49,165 bases of DNA. Origin: UBA1081 sp964495345. GTDB lineage: Bacteria; Bacillota; Clostridia; Oscillospirales; Acutalibacteraceae. The stretch is taken from positions 1-49,165 of the forward strand of contig CAZBVV010000002.1 of the NCBI GenBank assembly GCA_964495345.1, written 5' to 3'. The translations under genes and the position numbers were made by a program. The notes under the pieces were generated by a model. It did not search any database. It saw only the letters and a list, made by a program, of their open reading frames with translations, and was not told the origin of the DNA. Positions 25,038 to 33,382 of this stretch are shown piece after piece (the stretch's first letter is position 1; each line of letters begins with the position of its first letter).

Positions 25038-26387
25038 ATGGGTAGATTATTCGGTACAGACGGTGCAAGAGGTATTGCAAATACAGAAATTACGGTAGAG
25101 CTTGCCATGCAAATAGGCAGAGCTGCGGCTATGGTGCTTGCAGAAAACACAAATCATAAGCCGAGAGTTTTAATCGGTGCAGATACAAGAAAATCAGCAG
25201 ATATGCTTTCAGCGGCTATTGCTTCGGGACTTTGTTCCGTGGGTGTTGACGTTCTTATGCTCGGTACTGTTCCCACACCAGCCGTTGCATATCTTGTAAA
25301 AGAATACGGCTATGATGCAGGCGTAATGATTTCCGCATCACACAACCCCTGTGAATACAACGGAATTAAAATATTTCAGTCCACAGGTTATAAATTGCCT
25401 GATGCCATGGAAAACGAGATTGAAGCAATTATTCTTGACGAGGCAAAAACTCCTCCCGTTGTTGTAGGCGGTGGTGTTGGTAAGGTTACGATTGCAACCG
25501 ACGCCGTATCCGATTACATCACACATCTTGCACACACCGCAGACAGACTTTTTTACGGTATGCGTATTGCTCTTGATTGTGCCAACGGCTCGGCAAGTGT
25601 TACTGCTAACAAGCTGTTTAAACAGCTCGGTGCAGAATGCTTTGTTATCAACGCAAATCCAAACGGCACGAATATCAATGATAATTGCGGTTCCACACAT
25701 ATTGAAAATCTGTCCAAATATGTTGTTGAAAATTCACTTGATTTAGGTTTTGCTTTTGACGGTGATGCCGACAGACTCCTTGCCGTTGATAAAAACGGTA
25801 AACTTGTAGACGGCGATAAACTTATGGCTATTGCCGCAAAGTATCTAAAAGAAAAGAATAAGCTTAACGGTAACACTCTTGTTGCAACCGTTATGAGTAA
25901 TATGGGATTGTTCTCATTCTGCGAGAAAAACGGAATAAACTGCGAAAAAACAAAAGTCGGTGACAGATACGTTCTTGAATGTATGCTCGAAAAGGGTTAT
26001 CACATCGGCGGTGAGCAATCGGGACATCTTATTTTCCTTGACCACGCTACCACCGGTGACGGTCAGCTTTCAGCCGTTCAGATTCTCAATATCATAAGAG
26101 ATACAGGTAAATCACTTGATGAACTTGCCGAAGAAATCGAAATATATCCTCAGGTGCTTAAAAATGTACGTGTTTCTGTTTTGGGTAAACACAGGCTTAA
26201 TGAAGATAAGGCAATTCTGCACGCAATAGAGGTTGCCGAAAAAGAGCTTGGTAAAAACGGAAGAGTTCTTGTAAGAGCGTCAGGTACGGAGCCTCTTGTA
26301 AGAGTAATGCTTGAAGGCAAAGACCCTCAGCAAATTGAAAAACTCAGTACAACTATTGCTGAGATTGTAGCAGAAAGGCTTATATAA
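25038..26387 (+). CDS. glmM: Phosphoglucosamine mutase
   Basis: This 449-residue enzyme converts glucosamine-6-phosphate to glucosamine-1-phosphate, feeding UDP-GlcNAc and peptidoglycan. It begins MGRLFGTDGARG, as the family does, so ATG 25038 is chosen over TTG 25029; AAAGGA precedes it. The phosphoserine loop GVMISASHNPCEYNG has its Ser near residue 101, and the metal loop is AFDGDADR near residue 240. Sugar-binding GGEQSGH and the C-terminal phosphate-binding RASGTEPLVRVM are intact. Its stop codon directly abuts the next start. Confidence 0.96.
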   Translation: MGRLFGTDGARGIANTEITVELAMQIGRAAAMVLAENTNHKPRVLIGADTRKSADMLSAAIASGLCSVGVDVLMLGTVPTPAVAYLVKEYGYDAGVMISASHNPCEYNGIKIFQSTGYKLPDAMENEIEAIILDEAKTPPVVVGGGVGKVTIATDAVSDYITHLAHTADRLFYGMRIALDCANGSASVTANKLFKQLGAECFVINANPNGTNINDNCGSTHIENLSKYVVENSLDLGFAFDGDADRLLAVDKNGKLVDGDKLMAIAAKYLKEKNKLNGNTLVATVMSNMGLFSFCEKNGINCEKTKVGDRYVLECMLEKGYHIGGEQSGHLIFLDHATTGDGQLSAVQILNIIRDTGKSLDELAEEIEIYPQVLKNVRVSVLGKHRLNEDKAILHAIEVAEKELGKNGRVLVRASGTEPLVRVMLEGKDPQQIEKLSTTIAEIVAERLI

Positions 26388-27251
26388 ATGCGAATTTCCG
26401 ATAAATGGATTGATTATGAATTAATAGACTGTTCGGGCGGTGAACGCCTTGAACGTTGGGGGAACGTTACCCTTATCCGTCCCGACCCCCAGGTAATTTG
26501 GAACACTCCTAAAAAGCATCCTTTATGGCGAAATGCCGATGCAAGATACTTCCGTTCAAACAGCGGCGGAGGTAATTGGGAAGTATATAAAAATATTCCG
26601 GACAGATGGACAATAAACTACAACGAGCTTACGTTCAACATAAAAACAATGGGCTTTAAGCACACGGGTCTTTTTCCCGAACAGGCGGTAAACTGGGATT
26701 TTGTTGCCGATACGGTAAAAAAGCAAAACAGGGATATTAAAGTTCTTAATCTGTTTGCTTATACGGGCGGTGCAACGGTTTCAGCACTTAAAGCAGGTGC
26801 GGCTGTAACTCATGTTGACGCATCAAAGGGTATGGTGCTTTGGGCAAAGGAAAACTCAGTTTCATCCCGAACGGATAAAATGCCCGTAAGATGGCTTGTT
26901 GACGACTGTATAAAGTTCGTTGAAAGAGAAATCAGACGAGGCAATCACTACGATATTATCATTATGGATCCGCCCTCATACGGCAGAGGTCCCGGCGGAG
27001 AGGTATGGAAGCTTGAAGATGAGGTATTTCATCTTTGCACACTCTGTAAGGAGCTTCTTACGGATGAATCCTTACTTTTCCTGCTCAACTCTTATACAAC
27101 AGGTCTTTCACCTGCCGTTATGCAGTACATACTCGGCTCTGTAATTAAACCCTCGTTTGGCGGCAGCGTTTCTGCTGATGAATTGGGATTACCTGTCACA
27201 TCAACAGGATTGTGTCTGCCTTGCGGTTCAACAGCTATATGGCAAAAATAA
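26388..27251 (+). CDS. Class I SAM-dependent methyltransferase (RlmI/RlmK-like rRNA type)
   Basis: This 287-residue protein has motif I VLNLFAYTGGATVSALKAGA near residue 118, an acidic binding residue in THVDASKGM, and motif IV IIMDPPSYGRGPGG near residue 195. This combination is found in 23S rRNA cytosine/guanine methyltransferases of the RlmI/RlmK group. The N-terminal PUA domain of RlmI is absent, as in many Firmicutes relatives, and the target is not determinable. ATG 26388 follows the glmM stop without a gap, so translation is likely coupled. Confidence 0.85.
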   Translation: MRISDKWIDYELIDCSGGERLERWGNVTLIRPDPQVIWNTPKKHPLWRNADARYFRSNSGGGNWEVYKNIPDRWTINYNELTFNIKTMGFKHTGLFPEQAVNWDFVADTVKKQNRDIKVLNLFAYTGGATVSALKAGAAVTHVDASKGMVLWAKENSVSSRTDKMPVRWLVDDCIKFVEREIRRGNHYDIIIMDPPSYGRGPGGEVWKLEDEVFHLCTLCKELLTDESLLFLLNSYTTGLSPAVMQYILGSVIKPSFGGSVSADELGLPVTSTGLCLPCGSTAIWQK

Positions 27252-27269
27252 AATTTAAGGAATTTTTAA

Positions 27270-28133
27270 ATGAACGATAACACAATAGTAAGCTTCAGCG
27301 ATGTTTCTTACCGCTATGAATCTGATACAGATACACCGTTGCCGCTTGCAAGTAAAAATATTAACATAGATATAAAAAAAGGCGAATTTGTTGCAATTCT
27401 CGGTCATAACGGCTCGGGTAAATCAACACTTGCAAAGCTGTCCAATGCAATCATTCTGCCCGAAAGCGGAAAAATCCTCGTTAAAGGAATGGACACCGCC
27501 GACGAAAAGCTTGAATACGACATCAGGCAGACTGTGGGCGTTGTTTTTCAGAATCCCGACAATCAGATTGTTGCAACGATAGTTGAGGAAGACGTAGCTT
27601 TCGGTCCGGAAAACTTAGGCGTTGAACCGGAGGAAATCCGCAAAAGAGTGGATGATGCTCTAAAAACGGTCGGAATGTATGAATACCGTTTTCATCAGCC
27701 AAGTAAACTTTCGGGCGGGCAGAAACAGCGTGTTGCTATTGCCGGCATAATGGCTATGCAGACGGAATGTATCGTACTTGACGAGCCTACCGCCATGCTT
27801 GACCCTAAAGGCAGGGCAGAGGTTATGGACGCTATGCTCAGGCTTAACAAGGAGCTTGGTATAACGGTAATTCTTATCACTCACTATATGGATGAAGCCG
27901 TAAAGGCAGACAGGGTAATCGTAATGGATTCGGGCTCGGTTGTACTTAACGGCACACCGAGAGAGGTTTTTGCTCATGATGATATCATTGAGCGTACAGG
28001 ACTTGAATTGCCCGAAAGTGCCAAGCTTGCAAACGAGCTGAGAAAAAACGGCGTTTCATTACCGGAGGGAATCCTTACTCCCGAAGAATTTATTGAGGCA
28101 TTTGAATTTTTTGTTTCGGGAGGGGATAAGTAA
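27270..28133 (+). CDS. ecfA1: ECF transporter ATP-binding subunit A1
   Basis: This 287-residue ABC ATPase has Walker A GHNGSGKSTLAKL near residue 42, Q-loop VFQNPDNQIV (the NPDNQ form is typical of ECF/CbiO ATPases), signature KLSGGQKQRVAIAG, Walker B CIVLDEPTAMLDP and switch LITHYMDEA. With EcfA2 and EcfT it forms the energising module shared by separate vitamin or metal S-components, none of which lies in this window. It overlaps ecfA2 by one base (TAATG). Confidence 0.96.
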   Translation: MNDNTIVSFSDVSYRYESDTDTPLPLASKNINIDIKKGEFVAILGHNGSGKSTLAKLSNAIILPESGKILVKGMDTADEKLEYDIRQTVGVVFQNPDNQIVATIVEEDVAFGPENLGVEPEEIRKRVDDALKTVGMYEYRFHQPSKLSGGQKQRVAIAGIMAMQTECIVLDEPTAMLDPKGRAEVMDAMLRLNKELGITVILITHYMDEAVKADRVIVMDSGSVVLNGTPREVFAHDDIIERTGLELPESAKLANELRKNGVSLPEGILTPEEFIEAFEFFVSGGDK

Positions 28134-28996
28134 TGGATGTTCTCGAAATTAAGAATTTATCATATAAATATTCCGTCGGCACTCCTTTTCAGGTGACAGC
28201 CATTGAAAACATTAATCTCTCTGTCAAAAAAGGCGAAATGCTTGCAATCATCGGTCATACAGGGTCGGGCAAATCAACGCTTATTCAGCATTTTAATGCT
28301 CTTTTTAAGCCTACCGACGGGCAGATTCTGCTTAATGGCAAGGATATAAACGAAAGCAAGGAATCGGCTCATGCAGCAAGATTCAAAGTCGGACTTTGCT
28401 TTCAGTATCCCGAATATCAGCTTTTTGAATCAACCGTATATAAAGATATCGCTTTCGGACCGTCAAATATGGGACTATCCGATGATGAGATTGACAAGCG
28501 TGTCAGACGTGCCGCCGCATTTACGGGCATAAGGGAAGATATGCTCGATAAATCTCCCTTTGACTTGTCGGGCGGTGAAAAAAGACGAGTTGCCATAGCA
28601 GGCGTTATGGCTATGGAGCCTGAAGTTCTTATTATGGACGAACCTGCCGCAGGACTTGACCCCAGAGGCAGAAGGCAGATTCTTGATTTGATTCGGAATT
28701 ACCGCAAAAACACGGGCAGTACGGTTATTATCGTTTCTCACTCAATGGAAGATGTGGCATCCGTTGCCGACAGAATAGTTGTTCTTAATAAAGGTAAAAT
28801 CGCACTTGTCGGAAGCGTTGACGAGGTATTCTCCCACGCAGACGAGCTTGTGGAAATGGGACTTAATATTCCCCAGATAACAAGGATTTTTTCGTCTCTC
28901 CGAAAGAACGGATACAATCTCAATACGTCTGTTTATACTGTTGAACAGGCAAAAAATGAGATTTTGCGTTATCTTCAAAAAGGAGGTAATGCTTAA
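28133..28996 (+). CDS. ecfA2: ECF transporter ATP-binding subunit A2
   Basis: This 287-residue ABC ATPase is paralogous to its upstream neighbour. It has Walker A GHTGSGKSTLIQH, Q-loop CFQYPEYQLFE (the YPEYQLF form marks EcfA2), signature DLSGGEKRRVAIAG, Walker B VLIMDEPAAGLDP and switch VSHSMEDV. A1/A2 pairing in this order with ecfT directly after is the conserved Firmicutes layout. The ribosome site for ecfT lies within its last codons. Confidence 0.96.
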   Translation: MDVLEIKNLSYKYSVGTPFQVTAIENINLSVKKGEMLAIIGHTGSGKSTLIQHFNALFKPTDGQILLNGKDINESKESAHAARFKVGLCFQYPEYQLFESTVYKDIAFGPSNMGLSDDEIDKRVRRAAAFTGIREDMLDKSPFDLSGGEKRRVAIAGVMAMEPEVLIMDEPAAGLDPRGRRQILDLIRNYRKNTGSTVIIVSHSMEDVASVADRIVVLNKGKIALVGSVDEVFSHADELVEMGLNIPQITRIFSSLRKNGYNLNTSVYTVEQAKNEILRYLQKGGNA

Positions 28997-29809
28997 ATGA
29001 TTAAAGATATTACGATAGGTCAGTATTTCCCGGGTGACTCTTTTATCCACAAGCTTGACCCCAGATTCAAACTTGTTATAACCGTTTTTGCACTTGTGGA
29101 AATATTCCTTTGCAAAAACTTTTTATCATTGGGACTTGTTTTTCTGTTTTCAATTTTTTGTGTGCTGATGTCAAAAATATCATTTAAGGTTATAATGAAA
29201 GGCCTTAAAATGATATATATACTTATATTCTTTACGTCTGCATTACAGATTTTTTACAATAAAACGGGCACTCCCATTGAGCTTTTCGGCGGTAAAATCA
29301 CAACAGGCGGTATTTTTACTGCAATATTCATGGCTGTAAGAATAATATCGCTTATTTTTATAAGTTCACTTCTTACCTACACAACGTCGCCGACGGCACT
29401 TACGGACGGTCTTGAAAGATTACTCTCACCCCTTAAAAAGCTTCATGTTCCCGTAGATACACTTGCCATGATGATGACTATTGCTTTGCGATTTATTCCC
29501 ACGCTTATTGAGGAAATTTACAAAATTATGAATGCTCAGAAGGCAAGAGGAGCTGACCTTGAAAACGGAAACATCGTAAAGCGTGCAAAGGCTCTCGTGC
29601 CCATATTCATTCCTCTGTTTGTTAATTCATTCAGGAGAGCATACGAGCTTGCATTTGCTATGGAGTGCCGTTGCTACAACGGAAGCGGACGCAGAACACG
29701 AATGAAAAAAATGCGTATGTCATGGCGTGACGGCGTTGCAACAGCTTTTGTGTTGCTTCTGCTTGCAGGTATAATACTGCTCAATTACTTTTTCGGAGCT
29801 GTTATTTAA
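28997..29809 (+). CDS. ecfT: ECF transporter transmembrane subunit T
   Basis: This 270-residue protein begins MIKDITIGQYFPGDSFIHKLDPRFKL, the EcfT opening. About five hydrophobic helices follow. The coupling helix has the first ARG motif in NAQKARGADLENGN near residue 182. The second region reads FAMECRCYNGSGRRTRM, where a Gly usually following the Arg is replaced by Cys while the Arg is kept. It couples ATP hydrolysis in EcfA1A2 to the S-component. Start ATG 28997 abuts the ecfA2 stop; it overlaps truA by one base. Confidence 0.94.
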   Translation: MIKDITIGQYFPGDSFIHKLDPRFKLVITVFALVEIFLCKNFLSLGLVFLFSIFCVLMSKISFKVIMKGLKMIYILIFFTSALQIFYNKTGTPIELFGGKITTGGIFTAIFMAVRIISLIFISSLLTYTTSPTALTDGLERLLSPLKKLHVPVDTLAMMMTIALRFIPTLIEEIYKIMNAQKARGADLENGNIVKRAKALVPIFIPLFVNSFRRAYELAFAMECRCYNGSGRRTRMKKMRMSWRDGVATAFVLLLLAGIILLNYFFGAVI

Positions 29810-30543
29810 TGCGAAATCTTAAATTAAAGCTTATGTATAACGGTAGTGCATATCACGGCTGGCAGGTGCAGGCAAATGCAGATACCGTGCAGGGCAGAGT
29901 TGAGAAGGCAATAGAGTCTGTTTTCGGCTCACATCATACCCTTTACGGTTGCAGTCGGACAGATGCGGGTGTTCATGCAAATGAATATTTTTGCAATTTC
30001 CGCACAGAAAAGAATATTCCCTGTGAAAGTGTTGTAAAAGCACTTAATGCAAATCTTCCCGAAGATATAGCGGTTGTTGACTGCCTCGAAGCTGAAGATG
30101 ATTTTCATGCAAGATTTAACTGTAAATCAAAAAGGTATGTTTATAAAATATGGAATACTCAGGTGAAAAATCCCTTTCTTACCCATACTGCATATCATTA
30201 TAAGTACAGACTTGATGATAAAATTCTTGATGAAGCCGCAAAAAGCTTTATCGGTACATATGATTTTTCGTCCTTTTGCTCTGCGGGAAGCAGTGTTGAG
30301 GATACTGTTCGCACGGTAACGGATGCATCAGTTACAAGAGATGGCGATATTGTTACGTTTTCGGTTGAAGCGGACGGATTTCTTTATAATATGGTGCGTA
30401 TAATGGTGGGCACGCTTATAAACATTAACGAAGGTAAAATTAATAAAAACGGTATAAAAGATATAATTGCATCCGAAAACAGGTTGAATGCAGGTGTTAC
30501 TGCACCGCCGCAAGGCTTATTTCTGGATAAAGTATATTATTGA
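29809..30543 (+). CDS. truA: tRNA pseudouridine(38-40) synthase
   Basis: This 244-residue enzyme makes pseudouridine at positions 38-40 of the tRNA anticodon arm. The catalytic Asp is in the family motif GCSRTDAGVHAN near residue 50. Other signatures are YNGSAYHGWQVQ near the start, DFHARFNCKSKRYVYKI and GFLYNMVRIMVGTLI near residue 190. Its length is typical. It follows ecfT with a one-base overlap, an arrangement common in Firmicutes. Confidence 0.97.
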   Translation: MRNLKLKLMYNGSAYHGWQVQANADTVQGRVEKAIESVFGSHHTLYGCSRTDAGVHANEYFCNFRTEKNIPCESVVKALNANLPEDIAVVDCLEAEDDFHARFNCKSKRYVYKIWNTQVKNPFLTHTAYHYKYRLDDKILDEAAKSFIGTYDFSSFCSAGSSVEDTVRTVTDASVTRDGDIVTFSVEADGFLYNMVRIMVGTLININEGKINKNGIKDIIASENRLNAGVTAPPQGLFLDKVYY

Positions 30544-30554
30544 GGTAGATAAAA

Positions 30555-31910
30555 TTGCGTAGAATTAATGATGAAAGACAAGATATCGTCACTTATGATG
30601 ACGGTATAACACGAATTTATCCCGACAAAGAGAATGATAAAAAACAAAAAAAGCCAAATAAGAAAAAGAGCAGAATAAACAAAAATAAAGCACCTTTTTC
30701 AAACAGTATTCTTATTCTTATTGTCGTTGCAATTCTTTTGCTCGTTTATATTGTAACGAGTGCAAGCAGCGGAGGATTCGTTTCCACCGTCAACGGAAAA
30801 ATGGTAGCCGCACTTACAAAAAGTTCAACACAGGACTTTGATTATTCCGTTAATGCAGATACCGTTTCAGCCTTTTCAGCTTATAATAACGGCTTTGTCA
30901 TTCTTACGGAAGACGGCATAGAGTTTGTCGGTTCAGACGGCAGTATGATATCACGCCAACAGTATTCATACGGAAGCCCTATGCTGGTTCAGCGAGAAAA
31001 CAGGTTTATGGTATACAATTTGGGCGATTCATCATATTCACTAATGAAGAATACGTCTCTTTATTCACAGCAATCGGTTAATGATGATATTATCAATGCC
31101 GCAATCAGCAGTAAAAATAACTATGTTATTGTCGTGAGAAACGGTGACAGTGCAAAAAGTATTTTGTACGGATTTAACGGCAACGGCAAGCTGATTTATC
31201 AATGGAACTGTTCCGTAGGATATATCTCGGATGTTGTCATGAATGATTCAGGCTCAAAAGCCGTTGTAACGGTTGTTAATTCCGTTAATGCCGTTCTTTG
31301 TTCAACCGTTTACATACTCGATTTTGAATACGATACGGAATATGCAAAATTTGAGTATACCGACGAAATGGTTATCGGCACAAAATTTCTTTCAAATAAA
31401 AAAATACAAGTCGTTACGGACAAAAAAGTGTACCTTATATCATCAAAAAAACAAGATACCGTTTATGAATACGGCTCAGCTGACATTTACTATACAAATA
31501 TTGCCGAAGGAAAATATACGGCAGTTGTAACAAAGTCATACACACTTGATGACAGTTATATACTCAGCATTTTCAATAAATTCGGCAAATTAAAAGCAAG
31601 CGTTGAGCTTTCGGGTGAGGTTTGCGGTCTTGATTCATCATCAAAGAGTATTGCCGTGCTTTTTAAAGACAAAACGGAAACCTATTCTTCAAACGGTAAG
31701 CTTGTGGGGTCAACGACGGGCTTGCATCTTAGTGACGATATCGTTATAAACGGCAACTATCTTTACGTATTATCTTCGGATTCGGTGAAAAAGTATACGG
31801 CATACGGCAATTATGAGGCGGTATACGATTACGGTAACGATGAAGACGGTGAAGAAGACGTATACTACAATGAAGATTATGCGGAAAATGCGGAAGGTGA
31901 AACATTGTAA
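30555..31910 (+). CDS. DUF5711-like membrane-anchored protein, probable beta-propeller
   Basis: This 451-residue protein has a basic, Lys-rich cytoplasmic N-terminus of about 50 residues, one TM helix (about residues 51-70, ILILIVVAILLLVYIVTSA), and a long extracellular part made of short repeated beta segments (GFVILTEDGIEFVGSDG, KSILYGFNGNGKLIYQW), suggesting a propeller. The acidic tail is rich in Glu, Asp and Tyr. The architecture fits the DUF5711 family, of unknown function. Start is TTG 30555 behind GAGGT. Its place between truA and cvpA suggests cotranscription. Confidence 0.7.
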   Translation: MRRINDERQDIVTYDDGITRIYPDKENDKKQKKPNKKKSRINKNKAPFSNSILILIVVAILLLVYIVTSASSGGFVSTVNGKMVAALTKSSTQDFDYSVNADTVSAFSAYNNGFVILTEDGIEFVGSDGSMISRQQYSYGSPMLVQRENRFMVYNLGDSSYSLMKNTSLYSQQSVNDDIINAAISSKNNYVIVVRNGDSAKSILYGFNGNGKLIYQWNCSVGYISDVVMNDSGSKAVVTVVNSVNAVLCSTVYILDFEYDTEYAKFEYTDEMVIGTKFLSNKKIQVVTDKKVYLISSKKQDTVYEYGSADIYYTNIAEGKYTAVVTKSYTLDDSYILSIFNKFGKLKASVELSGEVCGLDSSSKSIAVLFKDKTETYSSNGKLVGSTTGLHLSDDIVINGNYLYVLSSDSVKKYTAYGNYEAVYDYGNDEDGEEDVYYNEDYAENAEGETL

Positions 31911-31919
31911 TTTTTGATG

Positions 31920-31974
31920 AAAGGAGATATAATTCCGGCTGTTTTCGGACGGTTGAATTATATATATTATTATG
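31920..31974 (+). promoter_or_regulatory. Structured leader linking a distant ribosome site to the cvpA start
   Basis: AAGGAG (31921-31926) lies 45 bases before ATG 31972, too far for normal initiation. Directly after it, ATATAATTC (31927-31935) pairs perfectly with GAATTATAT (31955-31963), leaving eight bases before the ATG. Folding would restore normal spacing. See the separate finding. Confidence 0.5.
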
Positions 31975-32652
31975 AATTATCTGATAGATTTAATTTTAGT
32001 CGGAATCGTTCTGCTTGTTGTTTTTCTCGGCACGAAAAAAGGTTTTGTTGTAACGGTATGCGATCTGGTTGCAGGAATTTTAGCTGTCGCAGCGGCAAAA
32101 TTTGCATCAACAGGCGTTGCAGATTTCATTTATAGCAATATGTTAAAAGAGACTGTTACCGCTTTTTTAACAGAGAAATATGCTCATTTGCAATCGGGGC
32201 TTGCAGGTGCAATAGACAATGCTGTTTCTGCCTTTGATTTTCTTCCCGACGGCATTCTTGCTTTTTTGCAGTCATCAGGATTTTTGGATTCCAACGCCTT
32301 GTCGGCAGAAATTCTCGGCAGTATAACTACTGTTGAACAGCTTGAATCTCAAATTGTTTCACCTGTGCTTTTGTCAGTTCTCGGAATGATTTGTTTTGCG
32401 ATTCTTTCTGTAATTTTTGTTTTCGTTTTCAGAATCGTGGGCAGACTCATTTCAAAGATTATCCGAATTACAAAAATCGGTGAAAAGCTCGATTCAATCC
32501 TCGGCGGTGTTTGCGGCTTGATTAAAGGCTGTCTTTACGCAGTTGTTATTGCGGCTGTTATTTGTGTAGTTTCATTTTCAAATGAAACCCTCGCTTCGTA
32601 TGCGGCGGATTCATATATTTGCTCTTTTATTGCAGAGCTGATAGGATTTTAA
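31972..32652 (+). CDS. CvpA family membrane protein
   Basis: This 226-residue protein begins MNYLIDLILVGIVLLVVFLGTKKGFVVTV, the CvpA-family opening. It has about four hydrophobic segments (near residues 5-22, 28-45, 135-160 and 185-200) and the family region LGGVCGLIKGCLYAVVIAAVI. CvpA proteins are inner-membrane proteins tied to envelope integrity and, in enterics, colicin V export; the molecular role is unsettled. An in-frame stop at 31954 prevents a longer N-terminus, so ATG 31972 is the first possible ATG, yet no ribosome site is adjacent. pgsA follows after 22 bp. Confidence 0.87.
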   Translation: MNYLIDLILVGIVLLVVFLGTKKGFVVTVCDLVAGILAVAAAKFASTGVADFIYSNMLKETVTAFLTEKYAHLQSGLAGAIDNAVSAFDFLPDGILAFLQSSGFLDSNALSAEILGSITTVEQLESQIVSPVLLSVLGMICFAILSVIFVFVFRIVGRLISKIIRITKIGEKLDSILGGVCGLIKGCLYAVVIAAVICVVSFSNETLASYAADSYICSFIAELIGF

Positions 32653-32674
32653 TTAAAAACGGAGGGTATTTACC

Positions 32675-33316
32675 GTGAAAGAAAAATTATCATTTTTGTT
32701 TGAAAATTGGAAAACAATTCCCAATTTGCTGTCGTTTATCAGGATTCTTCTTATTCCCGTGTTCGCCGTACTTTTTTATAACGGACACAATATTGCGGCT
32801 GTTGCTGTGCTGGCAATATCCGGCTTTTCTGACCTTTTCGACGGCAAAATTGCCAGAAAATTCAATCAGGTAAGTAATCTTGGCAAAATTCTTGACCCTA
32901 TTGCAGACAAACTTACTGTTTTTGCTATTGCAATAATACTTTTCCTCAAATTCTTCAGTGCGGAAAATGCTGCTTTACATTCATTTTCGTGGGTATTTCT
33001 GCTTTTCCTTGTCAAGGATATTCTTATGCTCGTTGTGGGCGGAATAATGATTGCCCTTGGTATGCGTCCCTGTGCCGCAGAGATTTACGGTAAACTTGCA
33101 ACAGTTGCATTTTATGTGGTAATGGTTGCAATAATGGCAGTAGGCCCTGAGGTTGGTGCATTCAGAAATATTTACACCTTGCCCGATACAGCCATGATGG
33201 TTCTTGTTGTAATTACCGTTATTATGACTTTCGTGGCATTCGTAAGCTATATTCCCGATGTTATAAGGCAGTTTTCCGAGCGTTACGGTTGGGGTAAATA
33301 TAAAACTAAAAAATAA
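32675..33316 (+). CDS. pgsA: CDP-diacylglycerol--glycerol-3-phosphate 3-phosphatidyltransferase
   Basis: This 213-residue integral membrane enzyme makes phosphatidylglycerophosphate, the precursor of phosphatidylglycerol. The CDP-alcohol phosphotransferase motif is complete: SDLFDGKIARKFN followed by LGKILDPIADK, giving D-x2-DG-x2-AR-x8-G-x3-D-x3-D near residue 52. The N-terminal WKTIPNLLSFIRILLIPVF is typical of PgsA. About five TM helices are visible. Start is GTG 32675 with GGAGG upstream. Confidence 0.93.
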   Translation: MKEKLSFLFENWKTIPNLLSFIRILLIPVFAVLFYNGHNIAAVAVLAISGFSDLFDGKIARKFNQVSNLGKILDPIADKLTVFAIAIILFLKFFSAENAALHSFSWVFLLFLVKDILMLVVGGIMIALGMRPCAAEIYGKLATVAFYVVMVAIMAVGPEVGAFRNIYTLPDTAMMVLVVITVIMTFVAFVSYIPDVIRQFSERYGWGKYKTKK

Positions 33317-33332
33317 CAGATTTGTAATAAAC

Positions 33333-33361
33333 TTGTTTTTATAAAATTCCTATGCTAAAAT
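33333..33361 (+). promoter_or_regulatory. Extended -10 promoter before the DUF2156-GNAT gene
   Basis: TTGTTT (33333-33338), a 17-bp spacer ending in TGC, and TAAAAT (33356-33361). The predicted leader is only about 15 bases, starting close to the AAAGGA site. Confidence 0.5.
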
Positions 33362-33382
33362 GTTGAAAGGATATCTTTTTCC

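Noticed and set aside
25338..25700. 120-codon open frame antisense to glmM
   Set aside because: It lies wholly within the conserved GlmM coding sequence, has no ribosome site and resembles no family.
31914..32135. Small Cys/Arg-rich ORF using the AAGGAG before cvpA
   Set aside because: It would start before the AAGGAG rather than after it, and it is an out-of-frame shadow of the cvpA coding sequence.
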